From: JAKZVK01 sp965237575
Lineage (GTDB): Bacteria; Acidobacteriota; Terriglobia; Bryobacterales; UBA6623
Assembly: GCA_965237575.1 (NCBI GenBank)
Contig: CBDEGI010000004.1
Coordinates: 3,596,001-3,660,000 of the forward strand
Length of the DNA stretch: 64,000 bases
Direction of reading: 5' to 3'
Shown: positions 1-8,378 of the stretch, piece after piece
Numbering within the stretch: the stretch's first letter is position 1
Layout: every line of letters starts with the position of its first letter
Notes under the pieces: model-generated
Seen by the model: only the letters and a program-made list of their open reading frames with translations
Told to the model about the DNA's origin: nothing
Databases searched by the model: none
Position numbers and translations under genes: made by a program

Positions 1-1
1 C

Positions 2-55
2 GAAGACATGGACAGCGTCGACCGCATCATCCGCCTCCAACTCGATCTGGCTTGA
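2..55 (+). CDS. 3' end of an unidentified gene
   Basis: An open frame enters from the left edge and stops at TGA 53-55. Only 17 residues are visible (ending RIIRLQLDLA), which is too little to assign a family. The next recognisable coding start is 267; the 211 bases between hold only a small hairpin (TGGTAG ... CTACCCCA) just before that start. The reading frame is inferred and a chance open frame cannot be excluded. Confidence 0.3.
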   Translation, partial: EDMDSVDRIIRLQLDLA

Positions 56-266
56 CCCATCCCTAACAGCCGACGCCGCACTTCCCCTCACGGACGCGCA
101 GGTGTGAAAAAATCGGGCCTGTTAATTCGGCCTCTTCTTCCACCTTTCCGAAGGGACCGGCGCCGTGCTCTTCTGCCCCTGCGGCGAGCGCACGGGTTTA
201 ACCAGCGCCGCCGCCCCATACAGGCGTTGTCCTGCCCGAGTGGTAGTGTAGGGGTTTTGCTACCCC

Positions 267-477
267 ATGACCTTTGATCAGGTCCGCAAGCGTACTATCA
301 TCGCCCTGTTTTCAGACGATCAGCTGATGGATCAGCTTGTCCTCAAGGGCGGAAACGCACTGAGCCTCATTCATGGAGTCAGCTCTCGCACGTCCCCAGA
401 CCTCGATTTTTCGCTGACGGGAGACTTCGAGGATTTCGAACAAGCCAAGCGAAGGATTTTTCGCGTCCTCACTCCCC
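267..477 (+). pseudogene. AbiEii/AbiGii-type nucleotidyltransferase toxin, 5' fragment
   Basis: The first ~70 residues look like the start of an AbiEii-family nucleotidyltransferase, the toxin half of abortive-infection toxin-antitoxin systems. The motif LVLKGGNALSLIHG is followed by TSPDLDFSL, matching the GG turn and the D-x-D metal-binding pair of the nucleotidyltransferase fold. Homology ends abruptly around 470-480, where the DNA turns into a membrane transporter in another frame. The frame itself runs on to 539 but reads as unrelated sequence after FRVLTPQ. No antitoxin partner is visible upstream. As it stands this is a non-functional fragment; the family call is by motif only. Confidence 0.6.
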
Positions 478-930
478 AAGGTCTACGCCGCCTCGCTCGT
501 CGTGATGGCCGTCGCCTTCTTTCTGTTCACGCACACTAAGCTGGCGGCCGGCGGCCAATCCAAGACGCTCGGCGAGCGCCTGTCACCCCTAAAGCACGCG
601 CGCGTGTGGCGATTCGGCCTCTATTACTTCCTCGTCTTCGGCGGCTTCGTCGCACTGGCGCAGTGGCTTATCCCCTACTACGTGAATGTCTACGCGATGA
701 GCGTGGCGATGGCCGGTTTCATGGCGTCGATCTTCAGCTTGCCGTCGGGTGTTATCCGCGCGGCGGGAGGCTGGATGTCCGACAAATTCGGGCCCCGCCC
801 GGTGATGCAGTGGGTGCTGGGCTCGTGCGTGCTGTGTTGCGGCCTGTTGGTGATTCCGCAGATGGACATCTCGTCACCCGGCAGCGGCGTGATGGCCCGT
901 AGCGCGGGTGTTGTTCAGTCCGTTGAAGAT
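478..930 (+). pseudogene. narK: NarK-type nitrate/nitrite MFS transporter, internal fragment 1
   Basis: Frame +1 encodes about 150 residues of a NarK-like major facilitator protein: KVYAASLVVMAVAFF, then VWRFGLYYFLVFGGFVALA, and SGVIRAAGGWMSDKFGPRP, the signature between helices of the C-terminal half. NarK proteins import nitrate or export nitrite across the inner membrane. The N-terminal half is missing (replaced by the nucleotidyltransferase fragment) and the frame is lost near 930, where a second NarK-like frame begins. No internal stop occurs within the fragment, so the damage is recent or artefactual. Confidence 0.75.
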
Positions 931-1475
931 GGGCGCTGCCCATCACGATCGTCGCCACGTTGGGTCTGATGAAGCTGATCCCGGGCGAGGTGGCTGTGGG
1001 GTTGAAGCGGCAATTCAGCATCTTCAACGCCAAGCACAACTGGATCATGACCTGGCTCTACATCATGACCTTTGGTTCGTTCATCGGCTTCTCGATGGCG
1101 TTCCCGCTGCTGATCCGGGTCGTGTTCGGTACGATGGCCGACGGCCAGACCGCCAATCCCGAGGCCCCGAACCCCTTCACCTACGCCTGGCTCGGGCCGC
1201 TAGTAGGTTCGTTGATTCGTCCCGTGGGCGGATGGCTCTCCGACAAGTGGACTGGCGCCAAGGTGACACAGCTTTCGACAGCCGTGATGATCCTCTCCAC
1301 CCTGGGCGTCGCCCACTACGTCAAGCTGGCCAACGGCTCGGACACGCCACAGGAATTCTTCTTTCCGTTCCTGGCTCTGTTCTTGATGCTGTTTCTCACC
1401 AGCGGCATCGGCAACGGCTCGACGTTCCGCATGATCGGCGTCATCTTCGAGCCGGCGCAGGCCGGGCCGGCCGGC
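930..1475 (+). pseudogene. narK: NarK-type transporter, internal fragment 2 (second paralogue)
   Basis: A second NarK-like stretch lies in frame 0: LMKLIPGEVAVGLKRQFS, NWIMTWLYIMTFGSFIGFS, LGPLVGSLIRPVGGWLSDK and TSGIGNGSTFRMIGVIF. These regions overlap, by domain position, with those of fragment 1, so this is part of a second narK-like gene rather than a simple continuation. Tandem narK pairs are known from nitrate respiration loci. The frame changes at ~930 on entry, and homology stops near 1475 after FEPAQAGP. Start and end are both missing. Confidence 0.75.
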
Positions 1476-1489
1476 CTCAATCTGCTGGC

Positions 1490-1867
1490 CGAAGATCCGC
1501 GGCCCTCGCCGCCTTGCTGCTCGGCGCCGTCGCCGTCGCCTACCAGATCGCTACCGGCACCGGCACATGGGGCCTCAACAAGACGGTCGGCTGGGCGTTC
1601 GACATCACGAACTTAGTCTTCTGGATCGGCATCGGCCACGCCGGCACGCTCATCTCGGCCGTCTTGTTCCTGCTGCGACAGCAGTGGCGCACCTCGGTCA
1701 ACCGGGCCGCCGAGGCGATGACCATCTTTGCCGTGATCTGCGCCGGCCTGTTCCCGGTCATCCACATGGGCCGTCCTTGGCTCGCTCATTGGATGCTCCC
1801 CTACCCCAAGATGCGCGGACCGTTGTGGGTGAATTTCCGGTCGCCGCTGGTGTGGGATTTCTTCGCG
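1490..1867 (+). pseudogene. actC: ActC/NrfD-like alternative complex III subunit, N-terminal fragment
   Basis: Frame +2 encodes about 125 residues resembling the N-terminal third of ActC, the NrfD-like quinol-binding membrane subunit of alternative complex III (quinol:cytochrome c oxidoreductase). Diagnostic stretches are WGLNKTVGWAFDITNLVFW, IGIGHAGTLISAVLFLLRQ and GLFPVIHMGRPWLAHWMLPY. It ends at SPLVWDFFAIAT around 1867, where an ActF-like sequence takes over in another frame. A normal ActC is over 400 residues with 8-10 membrane helices; only about three are present. Confidence 0.75.
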
Positions 1868-2235
1868 ATTGCCACATCCCTGAAGAGACGACGTACTTCC
1901 TCTCGCGCCTCGCCGGCTTCTGGGAGCCGGTGTTTTATCTGAACTTCCTGTTGAACTGGGCGATCCCCTTCTTCGTCCTGCTATCGGTGCGCGGTAAGCG
2001 CAGCCCCAACCTGATGCTGAAGGCCTGCTGGGTAGTCCTGGTGGGCCGTTGGGTCGACCTCTACTGATGGTCCTGCCGCCGTTCACGGGCGGCAACCCGG
2101 TATTCGGCATCTGGGAAGTCGGCATCGCCGCCAGCGCAGCAGCCGTCTTCTTTCTAGCGCTGTTCAAGGCCCTGGCCGCCGCCTCGCCAGTACCCCTCCG
2201 CGACCCCCTCTTGCAAGAGAGCTGCACTATCACAA
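1868..2235 (+). pseudogene. actF: ActF-like alternative complex III subunit, C-terminal fragment with frameshift
   Basis: Frame +1 reads EETTYFLSRLAGFWEPVFY, LNWAIPFFVLL and GRWVDLY, then stops at TGA. Shifting frame at ~2066 continues perfectly with LMVLPPFTGGNPVFGIWEVG and a last helix, so a single base is missing between the TAC and TGATGG. The pieces resemble the C-terminal helices of ActF, a quinone-associated membrane subunit of alternative complex III. The fragment follows directly on the ActC fragment, so actC's 3' part, anything between and actF's 5' part have been lost. Confidence 0.65.
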
Positions 2236-2395
2236 CTAGCTTCGGGTCCCGCCGCATCCACTCGACGGGCCATTCATATCAGAACCGCGGGCGTGAACCC
2301 GCGTTGAGCCATCGCTCAAGACCAAACGAGCTTCTGTGCCCCAATCCGCCCCAAATCCACCCCCCCCAAGTCCCAGCCCACAACAAAACCGTTGA

Positions 2396-2401
2396 TACAA
2401 T
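2396..2401 (+). promoter_or_regulatory. candidate -10 box of a leaderless promoter
   Basis: TACAAT lies 7 bases upstream of the ATG at 2409. If this is the -10 element, transcription would begin at or next to the start codon and the M24 peptidase mRNA would be leaderless; no Shine-Dalgarno sequence is visible upstream of this ATG. Confidence 0.35.
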
Positions 2402-2408
2402 CAGACCT

Positions 2409-3554
2409 ATGCTCAAGCGGGAAAACTGCCGCGAACGCCAAGCCCGGCTGCTCAAAATCTGCGAAAACGAACAACTCGACCTCGTTGTTCTCACGCATCC
2501 GAAGACCGTTTACTACTTCTCCGGCGTGCTTGTCGGCGACGCCGCGCCGAACGCGTTCCTGATGAATGCATCGGGCAAGAGCGTGCTCGTTACGCAGGCC
2601 CCCGTGGGCCGCCCGCCCGAGGCCCCGCCCTCAGCCGCCGACGAGACCGACCTCTACGCCTTCCACAGCATGGAGCACGACAACGTAGCCACCCGCTGGA
2701 CCACCGAGACCGCCGCTCTCGTACGCGCCGCCGCCGCCCGCCTGTCCCCCTCCGGCGGCGCTGTCGGCCTCGAGTTCGACTCGGCTAACTACGCCATCGG
2801 TGCGGCCCTTTCCGAGACGGCGAATGGCCAGCCGGTCAACCTCACGCCCCCGCTCGATCAAATGCGGCGCCAAAAAGATCCCGACGAAATCGAGTGCATG
2901 CGGCAGTGCGTCGTGCTGGTGGAAGCCGGGTTGGGCGCCATCAAGGCGCGCCTCGAGCCCGGCATGACCGAGTACCGCGCTTACTCGATCTACTACGAGG
3001 CGATGGTCGCGAAGGCCGAAACCTCCGTCGTTCTCGCCGGCGACTTCGCCTGCGGCAAGCGCAGCATTCGGGGCGGCGGCCCCCCGACGGACCGCCGTGT
3101 GCAACTGGGCGACCTCTACATCTTTGACACCTTCCCGCTCTACCAGGGCTACATGTGCGACTTCACGCGTACGTTCGTCGTCGGCCGCCCCACGCAGATC
3201 CAGCAAGACGCCTGGGCCCACGTCATGGAAGCGCACGAGATCGCCCGCCGCACCATCGCTCCCGGTGTACCCGCCAAAGAGGTCTACCACGCGCTCAAGA
3301 CCCACCTCGACAAGTTCGAGCCCGCCAAGGACTCCTTCTGGCACCATGCCGGCCACGGGGTCGGCATGAACGGCTGGGAACTGCCCTGGCTCACGCCGGG
3401 CAGCGAGCACGTCGTCGAAGACCGCGAAGTGCTCGCCTGCGAGCCCGGCCTTTACGCCGACGCGATGCAGGGCGGCATCCGGCTCGAACATAACTACCTC
3501 GTCACGCCCGAAGGCGTCACCGCGCTCGACCACTTCCCGATGGACCTCACTTGA
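2409..3554 (+). CDS. M24-family aminopeptidase (Xaa-Pro peptidase/creatinase-like)
   Basis: A 381-residue two-domain metallopeptidase: a creatinase-like N-terminal domain (to ~150) and a pita-bread M24 domain. The five dinuclear metal ligands are visible: Asp in YIFDTFPL (~240), Asp in CDFTRT (~251), His in HHAGHGVGMN (~316), Glu in LACEPGLY and Glu in GGIRLEHNYLV. The family removes an N-terminal residue preceding proline, usually in the cytoplasm. The frame is open further upstream into the actF fragment, but homology begins with MLKRENCRERQARLL, so ATG 2409 was chosen. Exact substrate is unknown; a creatinase-like role is possible. Confidence 0.9.
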   Translation: MLKRENCRERQARLLKICENEQLDLVVLTHPKTVYYFSGVLVGDAAPNAFLMNASGKSVLVTQAPVGRPPEAPPSAADETDLYAFHSMEHDNVATRWTTETAALVRAAAARLSPSGGAVGLEFDSANYAIGAALSETANGQPVNLTPPLDQMRRQKDPDEIECMRQCVVLVEAGLGAIKARLEPGMTEYRAYSIYYEAMVAKAETSVVLAGDFACGKRSIRGGGPPTDRRVQLGDLYIFDTFPLYQGYMCDFTRTFVVGRPTQIQQDAWAHVMEAHEIARRTIAPGVPAKEVYHALKTHLDKFEPAKDSFWHHAGHGVGMNGWELPWLTPGSEHVVEDREVLACEPGLYADAMQGGIRLEHNYLVTPEGVTALDHFPMDLT

Positions 3555-3583
3555 TCGCAAACGCGGGTACACTTCGATTTGTC

Positions 3584-3644
3584 ACTTAGGGGGCACGGCA
3601 TGCCGTGCCCGAAACGCCCAACACGGCGGATGCCCCGCCTAAGT
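3584..3644. repeat. palindromic REP-like element
   Basis: A perfect 20-bp palindrome (GGGCACGGCATGCCGTGCCC, 3591-3610) sits inside a larger inverted repeat, ACTTAGG (3584-3590) facing CCTAAGT (3638-3644). It fills the gap between the M24 gene and the FAD oxidoreductase. The same palindrome recurs at 35362-35381 and, with one mismatch, at 61216-61235. Confidence 0.8.
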
Positions 3645-3657
3645 ACGTGACCGCACC

Positions 3658-5232
3658 GTGAAACTCCCTACCAAGCACAGCCGGCAGATCGAAACCGACG
3701 TGGTTGTCGTCGGAGGAGGCGGCAGCGGCTTGGCTGCGGCGGTCGAGGCCTCGACTCACGGTGCCGCGGTAACGCTCGTCGAAAAGCAACCTCAGCTCGG
3801 CGGGACAACCGGCCTTGCCGTCGGTTCGTTCACAGCGGCCTGCACCTCGCTTCAACGCGCCGCCAAGATCAAGGACCGCACTACCTGGCACCAGGAGGAC
3901 ATCGCCAAATTCGCGCCGCATCGCGAGCCGAAAAACAACGCAGCCCTGCGCGGCTGGCTCGCCGAGAACGCAGCCGACACGCTGGAGTGGCTGGGCGAGA
4001 TGGGCATCGAGTTCAGCGGGCCGCATCCCGAGCCGCCCAACCGGCTGCCCCGCATGCACAACGTCGTGCCCAACGCTAAGATCTACATCTTCGCGCTGCA
4101 GCGCCGAGCGCTACGTCAAGGGGTTGAGATCCTTGCCGGCTACGAGGCCGTCCGGCTCGCCAAGGATGCCAACGGCCGGGTCACCGGCATGAACGTACGC
4201 AGCGCGGAGGGCGAGTCCGCCACAATCCGAGCGCGCCGGGGCGTCGTCCTCGCCGCGGGTGACTATTCGAGCGGCACGGAGGTCAAGCGAGAGTTCCTTC
4301 AAACAGAAACCGCCGCCATCGAAGGCATCAACCCGCACTCCTCAGGCGACGGCCATCGCCTGGCTCGGGAGGCGGGCGCGGCGCTCGTCAACATGGACGT
4401 GATCTACGGGCCCGAGATTCGTTTCGTCCCGCCGCCCGGAGACCCCTTCCAGCAACTGCTCCCACCCTCCGGCGACGAGCCCGCCGCCCAAGCACTCGAC
4501 GCGATGCCGCCGGAAGCGGCCCAAGCCAAGGCGAAGAGATTGCTGTTCACCTGGCAGCACCCCGAAGACGCCCTCTACGGCAAGGGAGCCATCCTGATCA
4601 ACCGCAACGGCGAACGCTTCGTGGACGAGACCGGGAATCCCGCAGCGGCTATTCCCCGGCAGCCGGGCAAGGTTGCCTACGTCGTTTTCGATCGGGCTGT
4701 GGCGGAGACATTCTCGGCCTGGCCGAACTTCATCTCCACAGCGCCGGAGATCGGCTACGCGTATGTCGAGGATTACCGCTTGCGGCGGCCCGACCTCTAC
4801 CACGAGGCGCCAAGCGTGGCCGAGCTGGCACCAAAGCTAGGTGTTCCCGGCGACGCTCTCAGCGAGACGATTACCGCCTACAACCGCTCGGCGGCTGGCG
4901 CAGCGCAGGATCGGTTCGGGCGGCCGCCGTCGGTTCATACCGTGAGCCGTCCCCCCTACTACGCTCTAGGCCCAGCCAAGGGTTGGATCGTGACGACCGA
5001 AGGCGGCGTATGCGTCGATGAGCGGATGCAGGCTCTTGACGCAGAGGGGAAGGTGATCCCCGGGCTCTACGCAGCGGGCTCGAACGGGATGGGCGGTCTA
5101 ATTCTCTGGAGTCACGGCCTACACATCGCCTGGGCGCTCACCAGTGGCCGGCAGGCCGGCCGCCACGCGGCGCAAGGACATCCAAACCAACCGAGCCGTG
5201 ACCATAAGGGAGCGGTCCGGCGCGAACCCTGA
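3658..5232 (+). CDS. FAD-dependent oxidoreductase (fumarate reductase/FAD_binding_2 type)
   Basis: A 524-residue flavoprotein. An N-terminal Rossmann motif (DVVVVGGGGSGLAAAVEAS) and an acidic residue after the second strand (TLVEKQ) bind the FAD ADP moiety; a second FAD contact GLYAAGSNGMGG lies near the C-terminus. The arrangement matches the succinate dehydrogenase/fumarate reductase and 3-ketosteroid dehydrogenase superfamily. Substrate is not predictable. The start is GTG 3658, preceded by the palindromic repeat and lacking an obvious ribosome site. The last ~15 residues (PSRDHKGAVRREP) are encoded by a dispersed repeat (5189-5229) that also supplies the stop, so the original C-terminus may have been shorter. 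Confidence 0.8.
   Translation: MKLPTKHSRQIETDVVVVGGGGSGLAAAVEASTHGAAVTLVEKQPQLGGTTGLAVGSFTAACTSLQRAAKIKDRTTWHQEDIAKFAPHREPKNNAALRGWLAENAADTLEWLGEMGIEFSGPHPEPPNRLPRMHNVVPNAKIYIFALQRRALRQGVEILAGYEAVRLAKDANGRVTGMNVRSAEGESATIRARRGVVLAAGDYSSGTEVKREFLQTETAAIEGINPHSSGDGHRLAREAGAALVNMDVIYGPEIRFVPPPGDPFQQLLPPSGDEPAAQALDAMPPEAAQAKAKRLLFTWQHPEDALYGKGAILINRNGERFVDETGNPAAAIPRQPGKVAYVVFDRAVAETFSAWPNFISTAPEIGYAYVEDYRLRRPDLYHEAPSVAELAPKLGVPGDALSETITAYNRSAAGAAQDRFGRPPSVHTVSRPPYYALGPAKGWIVTTEGGVCVDERMQALDAEGKVIPGLYAAGSNGMGGLILWSHGLHIAWALTSGRQAGRHAAQGHPNQPSRDHKGAVRREP
5189..5229. repeat. dispersed ~40-bp repeat, copy 1
   Basis: The core CCGAGCCGTGACCATAAGGG, followed by AGCGGTCCGG, recurs at 12831-12870 with a few substitutions. 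In this copy it is read in frame as the C-terminus of the FAD oxidoreductase. From memory, sequences of this form are common between genes in Solibacter-like Acidobacteriota. Confidence 0.7.
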
Positions 5233-5269
5233 CGCTCACTCGAAGGCCTCTGGACCCCTCTAGCCAGAC

Positions 5270-5803
5270 CTAGGGATCGCCCCAGCGCAGTAACCGTCGA
5301 TTGTTGATATCACGGAACTCACCAGTGGCGATGAGAACAAGGTCGTAGATCTGTCCAACGAAAAAGAAACCCAGGGTGAACAGCCACAGCAGCCCGGTAC
5401 CCACCTTGCCGACGTAGAAACGGTGGGCGCCGAGAAACCCGATCAACAAACACAGCAGGAAGGCAGCTAGGCGGCTGTACTCGGACGCGTCGGCCGGCAG
5501 TGAAGGCGAGGCTGCCGGAGCGGCAGTTCGGCCGACGTCTGACCCGCAAGCGTGGCAGAATCGGTCCTCGCGGTTCATCTCCGCTCCGCAGCGCACACAA
5601 TGGACGACGGGGGGTGGCGGGCCGGGGTGTTTCTCATCTGGCGCATTCATCTCGAGAGATTCCTGCGGAGCTTCCTCTCCCGAAGCGGGTCCGGCCGGAG
5701 ACGGCTCGTCTGCAGCAGCGGGCGTTTCGAAGTCTTCCGCTGGAGGCTCTTGCCACTGCTGTGAATCAGGCTCTGAAGTGGGCTTCTGTTCGTCTGGCGT
5801 CAT
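5270..5803 (-). CDS. zinc-ribbon TM2-domain membrane protein
   Basis: A 177-residue protein with three parts. The first ~65 residues are acidic and proline-rich. A zinc ribbon follows (CVRCGAEMNREDRFCHACG, four cysteines). The C-terminus is a TM2 domain: helix AAFLLCLLIGFLGAHRFYVG, a short turn, and helix GLLWLFTLGFFFVGQIYDLV with the conserved D-x-v near its end. TM2 proteins are small inner-membrane proteins without an established biochemical role. The gene is divergent from the next one with about 40 bases between. Confidence 0.75.
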   Translation of the reverse strand: MTPDEQKPTSEPDSQQWQEPPAEDFETPAAADEPSPAGPASGEEAPQESLEMNAPDEKHPGPPPPVVHCVRCGAEMNREDRFCHACGSDVGRTAAPAASPSLPADASEYSRLAAFLLCLLIGFLGAHRFYVGKVGTGLLWLFTLGFFFVGQIYDLVLIATGEFRDINNRRLLRWGDP

Positions 5804-5841
5804 AGTCCGCTCTCACTGAGTCCTACGAATCCCCGCCGCCG

Positions 5842-6369
5842 ATGTTCCCCCGCCGTCCGGTCCCGCCGACGAAGCGGCCCGCTATAATTGTGGTCACTTT
5901 GCCGTACCTCGATTGGCTGGAAGAAGTGCTCGCCGGAAGGTTGGCGGCGAAACCCATCGGTGAACCGGTTGCGCTGCGGGCGCACGTGCGGCTGACCAGC
6001 GACCATGGCCTGCTGATTCCGACGCTGGCCGCAACGGTGAAGGTCGTGAGCCGCTGGTTCGGCCAAGCCACCCCCAAGCTGTACGCACAGGGCGGCGCCG
6101 AGCAGGGGCACGTCAGCGTTCTCGCCACATTTGCCGGTGGCCAGACTGCGCTGGTCGGCTCGGAGCTGATCCGCGACGCCGAGACCCCGCTAACCAGCGA
6201 AGCGTCAGTTCGGCTCCTTCTCGTAGGGAACCGGGGCACGATGGAGTTTGCGGACACCCCTGGCGCGGATACCTTGCCGGTCGATCTCGCCGTTTCCAGT
6301 GACCCCCAAACGCAGACGCTTGTCCGCACCATCGAGCAATCACTGAAAGAGGGCGGGCCCGTCGGCTAG
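5842..6369 (+). CDS. hypothetical protein, possibly a Gfo/Idh/MocA-like C-terminal domain
   Basis: A 175-residue open frame with no family I can name firmly. The stretch LLLVGNRGTMEFADTPG resembles the beta-sheet domain of Gfo/Idh/MocA oxidoreductases, but no Rossmann nucleotide-binding half is present, so it is either a stand-alone domain or a truncation. Two starts are possible: ATG 5842, or GTG 5890, which is preceded immediately by TATAAT (5883-5888) and begins near VTLPYLDWLEEV. The TATAAT would suit a leaderless transcript from the second start. Function unknown. Confidence 0.45.
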   Translation: MFPRRPVPPTKRPAIIVVTLPYLDWLEEVLAGRLAAKPIGEPVALRAHVRLTSDHGLLIPTLAATVKVVSRWFGQATPKLYAQGGAEQGHVSVLATFAGGQTALVGSELIRDAETPLTSEASVRLLLVGNRGTMEFADTPGADTLPVDLAVSSDPQTQTLVRTIEQSLKEGGPVG

Positions 6370-6638
6370 TTAATCTTTTGTATTGCAAGACGCCTCCGTC
6401 ATCCTTGCTTGGCTGAAGTCAACTGGCGTAGCGAAGGGACGAGGCCCTCGCTATCGAAACCCTTTGCTATCGAAACACGGCCGCGGGCCGTCTAATTGAT
6501 TTGTTGTTCCGCGGCGCGAATCCTCGCGACTTCTGGGCCGCGTGGCCCACGAAACCGCGGTTCGTCCAACCGCATCCAATGGATTGAAAGTATCAAATCC
6601 AACTCAGTGTCAGAAGGCTGTTTGAAGGAGACGTGAAA
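6370..6638 (+). promoter_or_regulatory. intergenic leader of htrA with an 11-bp direct repeat
   Basis: GCTATCGAAAC occurs at 6450-6460 and again at 6466-6476, 16 bases apart, in the 269-base gap before the HtrA gene. Spacing close to one and a half helical turns could suit a regulator, but I recognise no known site. A strong ribosome site (GAAGGAG, 6624-6630) precedes the start. Confidence 0.3.
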
Positions 6639-8114
6639 ATGAAAACCCGTCACGCCAAGATCAGTGTGTGGAGTGTGTTCGCCATCGTGGTGGTCGCCCT
6701 TGTGGTCGGCACGTCGGAGGCCGGGCATCTCGTCGCCGACCCCGGCTTCGCAGGCGCCAAGGGGGCGATCCCGGCACTGGCGCCGGCCGGACCGGTCGCC
6801 GGTAGCGCCGAGTTGCCCGCCTCGGGCACGTTTGCGCCCATCGTCGAAAAGACCGCGCCCGCGGTCGTAAGCATTGAGGTTTCGAAAGTCGTCAGCGCTT
6901 CGGAAGGGCCGATGCGGTTCCCGTTCTTCGGGCCGCGTGGACCGCGCCACCCCCCGGACGAAGGTGCGCCCGAACGCCGCCGCCGCGGATCCGGATCGGG
7001 CGTGATCATCAGTGAAGACGGATACATCGTCACGAACCACCACGTCATCGACGGCGCCGGCGACATTCGCGTCCGTCTCAATGACCGGCGTGAGTTCGAC
7101 GCGACGGTAGTCGGAGCGGACGCAAAGACCGACGTGGCGGTGCTCAAGGTTGATGCTTCCGGCCTGCCGGTGCTCCCGCTGGGCAACTCCGACAACGTCG
7201 CGATCGGCGACATCGTGCTGGCCATCGGCAACCCCTTCGGCATCGGACAGACGGTCACGATGGGTATCGTCGGCGCAACCGGCCGCCGAGGCCTTCACAT
7301 CGAAGACTACGAGGACTTCATACAAACCGACGCCGCGATCAATCCCGGCAACTCGGGCGGAGCGCTCGTGAATACCCGTGGCGAGCTGATAGGCATCAAT
7401 ACGGCTATCCTGGCGCGCGGCGGTGGCGGCAACCAGGGCGTCGGGTTCGCCGTACCGGTCAACATGGCCCATCGCGTGATGACACAGCTCGCCGAAACCG
7501 GCCGTGTTGCCCGCGGGTATCTCGGTGTCCGCATCCAACCGGTGACACCGAAGATGGCGAAGCTATTGCGCGCGCCCGAGACGCGTGGAGCCGTGGTCGG
7601 CTCGGTGCAACCCGATTCGCCCGCCGATAAAGCCGGACTGCAACGCGGCGACGTCATCTTCGGTATGGATCAGAAAAGGTTCGAAGACGCCCGGCACTTG
7701 CGGCTCAGCATCGCGTCGATGTCGCCAGGCAGCGAGGTAGCACTGCTAGTCTGGCGTGACGGCAACGAGATGCGGCTGCCCGCGACGTTGGGTGAGCTTC
7801 CCGAGGATGGCCGGCCGATGGCGCGGCCCAGCGGCGGGACCAGCTCGTTGCGCGGCCTGTCGGTCGACGAGCTGACACCTCAGATAGGAGAGCGGCTAGG
7901 CCTTCCGCCCGACGCCGAGGGAGTGATCATCGCCGGCGTGCGCCCGGGTAGTCCGGCGACGCAGGCCGGGTTGCAGCGCGGCGACGTGATTCAAGAGGTG
8001 GCGCGCCAACCGGTTCGCACGGTGTCGGAGTTTCGCCAGGCCGGTGACAAGCCGGTGCTGTTGCTGATCGTGCGCGAGGGCAATCCCCTGTTCATCGTCG
8101 TCGAAGCAAGCTGA
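6639..8114 (+). CDS. htrA: HtrA/DegP-family periplasmic serine protease with two PDZ domains
   Basis: A 491-residue envelope protease for misfolded proteins. The order is: N-terminal hydrophobic signal or anchor (WSVFAIVVVALVVGTSEA), trypsin-like domain, PDZ1 (from GYLGVRIQPV) and PDZ2 (from RGLSVDELTP). The catalytic triad is visible: His ~135 in VTNHHVIDG, Asp ~165 in KTDVAVLK, Ser ~239 in NPGNSGGAL. A basic, proline-rich loop (PRGPRHPPDEGAPERRRR) precedes the protease core. ATG 6639 was chosen because it lies 8 bases after GGAG; a GTG six bases earlier is too close to it. A terminator-like hairpin follows. Confidence 0.93.
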   Translation: MKTRHAKISVWSVFAIVVVALVVGTSEAGHLVADPGFAGAKGAIPALAPAGPVAGSAELPASGTFAPIVEKTAPAVVSIEVSKVVSASEGPMRFPFFGPRGPRHPPDEGAPERRRRGSGSGVIISEDGYIVTNHHVIDGAGDIRVRLNDRREFDATVVGADAKTDVAVLKVDASGLPVLPLGNSDNVAIGDIVLAIGNPFGIGQTVTMGIVGATGRRGLHIEDYEDFIQTDAAINPGNSGGALVNTRGELIGINTAILARGGGGNQGVGFAVPVNMAHRVMTQLAETGRVARGYLGVRIQPVTPKMAKLLRAPETRGAVVGSVQPDSPADKAGLQRGDVIFGMDQKRFEDARHLRLSIASMSPGSEVALLVWRDGNEMRLPATLGELPEDGRPMARPSGGTSSLRGLSVDELTPQIGERLGLPPDAEGVIIAGVRPGSPATQAGLQRGDVIQEVARQPVRTVSEFRQAGDKPVLLLIVREGNPLFIVVEAS

Positions 8115-8138
8115 TCACGGTTTCGATTTCTCGCCCAA

Positions 8139-8175
8139 CCGGCCGGGAATAGACGCTGCCTCCGCTCCCGGCCGG
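8139..8175 (+). terminator. likely terminator after htrA
   Basis: Perfect arms CCGGCCGGGA (8139-8148) and TCCCGGCCGG (8166-8175) form a strong hairpin 25 bases after the htrA stop, followed by GCTGTTTCGT, only a weak T-run. Terminator function is inferred. Confidence 0.5.
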
Positions 8176-8378
8176 GCTGTTTCGTGCCCGGGCGTATCCG
8201 TGCCGACCCATCGCAGCGGAGCCGGGGATGGAAATCCACGGTTGCCACGAACTCGCGTCCGCGGTCAGCGCAGTCGCGCCTGATCCATCCGCAAATGGGA
8301 GGGCGCTAGCCCCGGCACGAACGTCTCAACCCACCGCGTGCGCATCCCCTCTCTGCGATAATCTCTTGGCATTGTGCG

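Noticed and set aside
930..2067. Programmed frameshifting in a single long transporter gene
   Set aside because: The pieces belong to different families (NarK, ActC, ActF) and to overlapping domain positions, so separate broken genes explain them better.
2049..2408. N-terminal extension of the M24 peptidase
   Set aside because: The in-frame upstream sequence is the tail of the ActF fragment followed by noncoding DNA; the peptidase family begins at MLKRENC.
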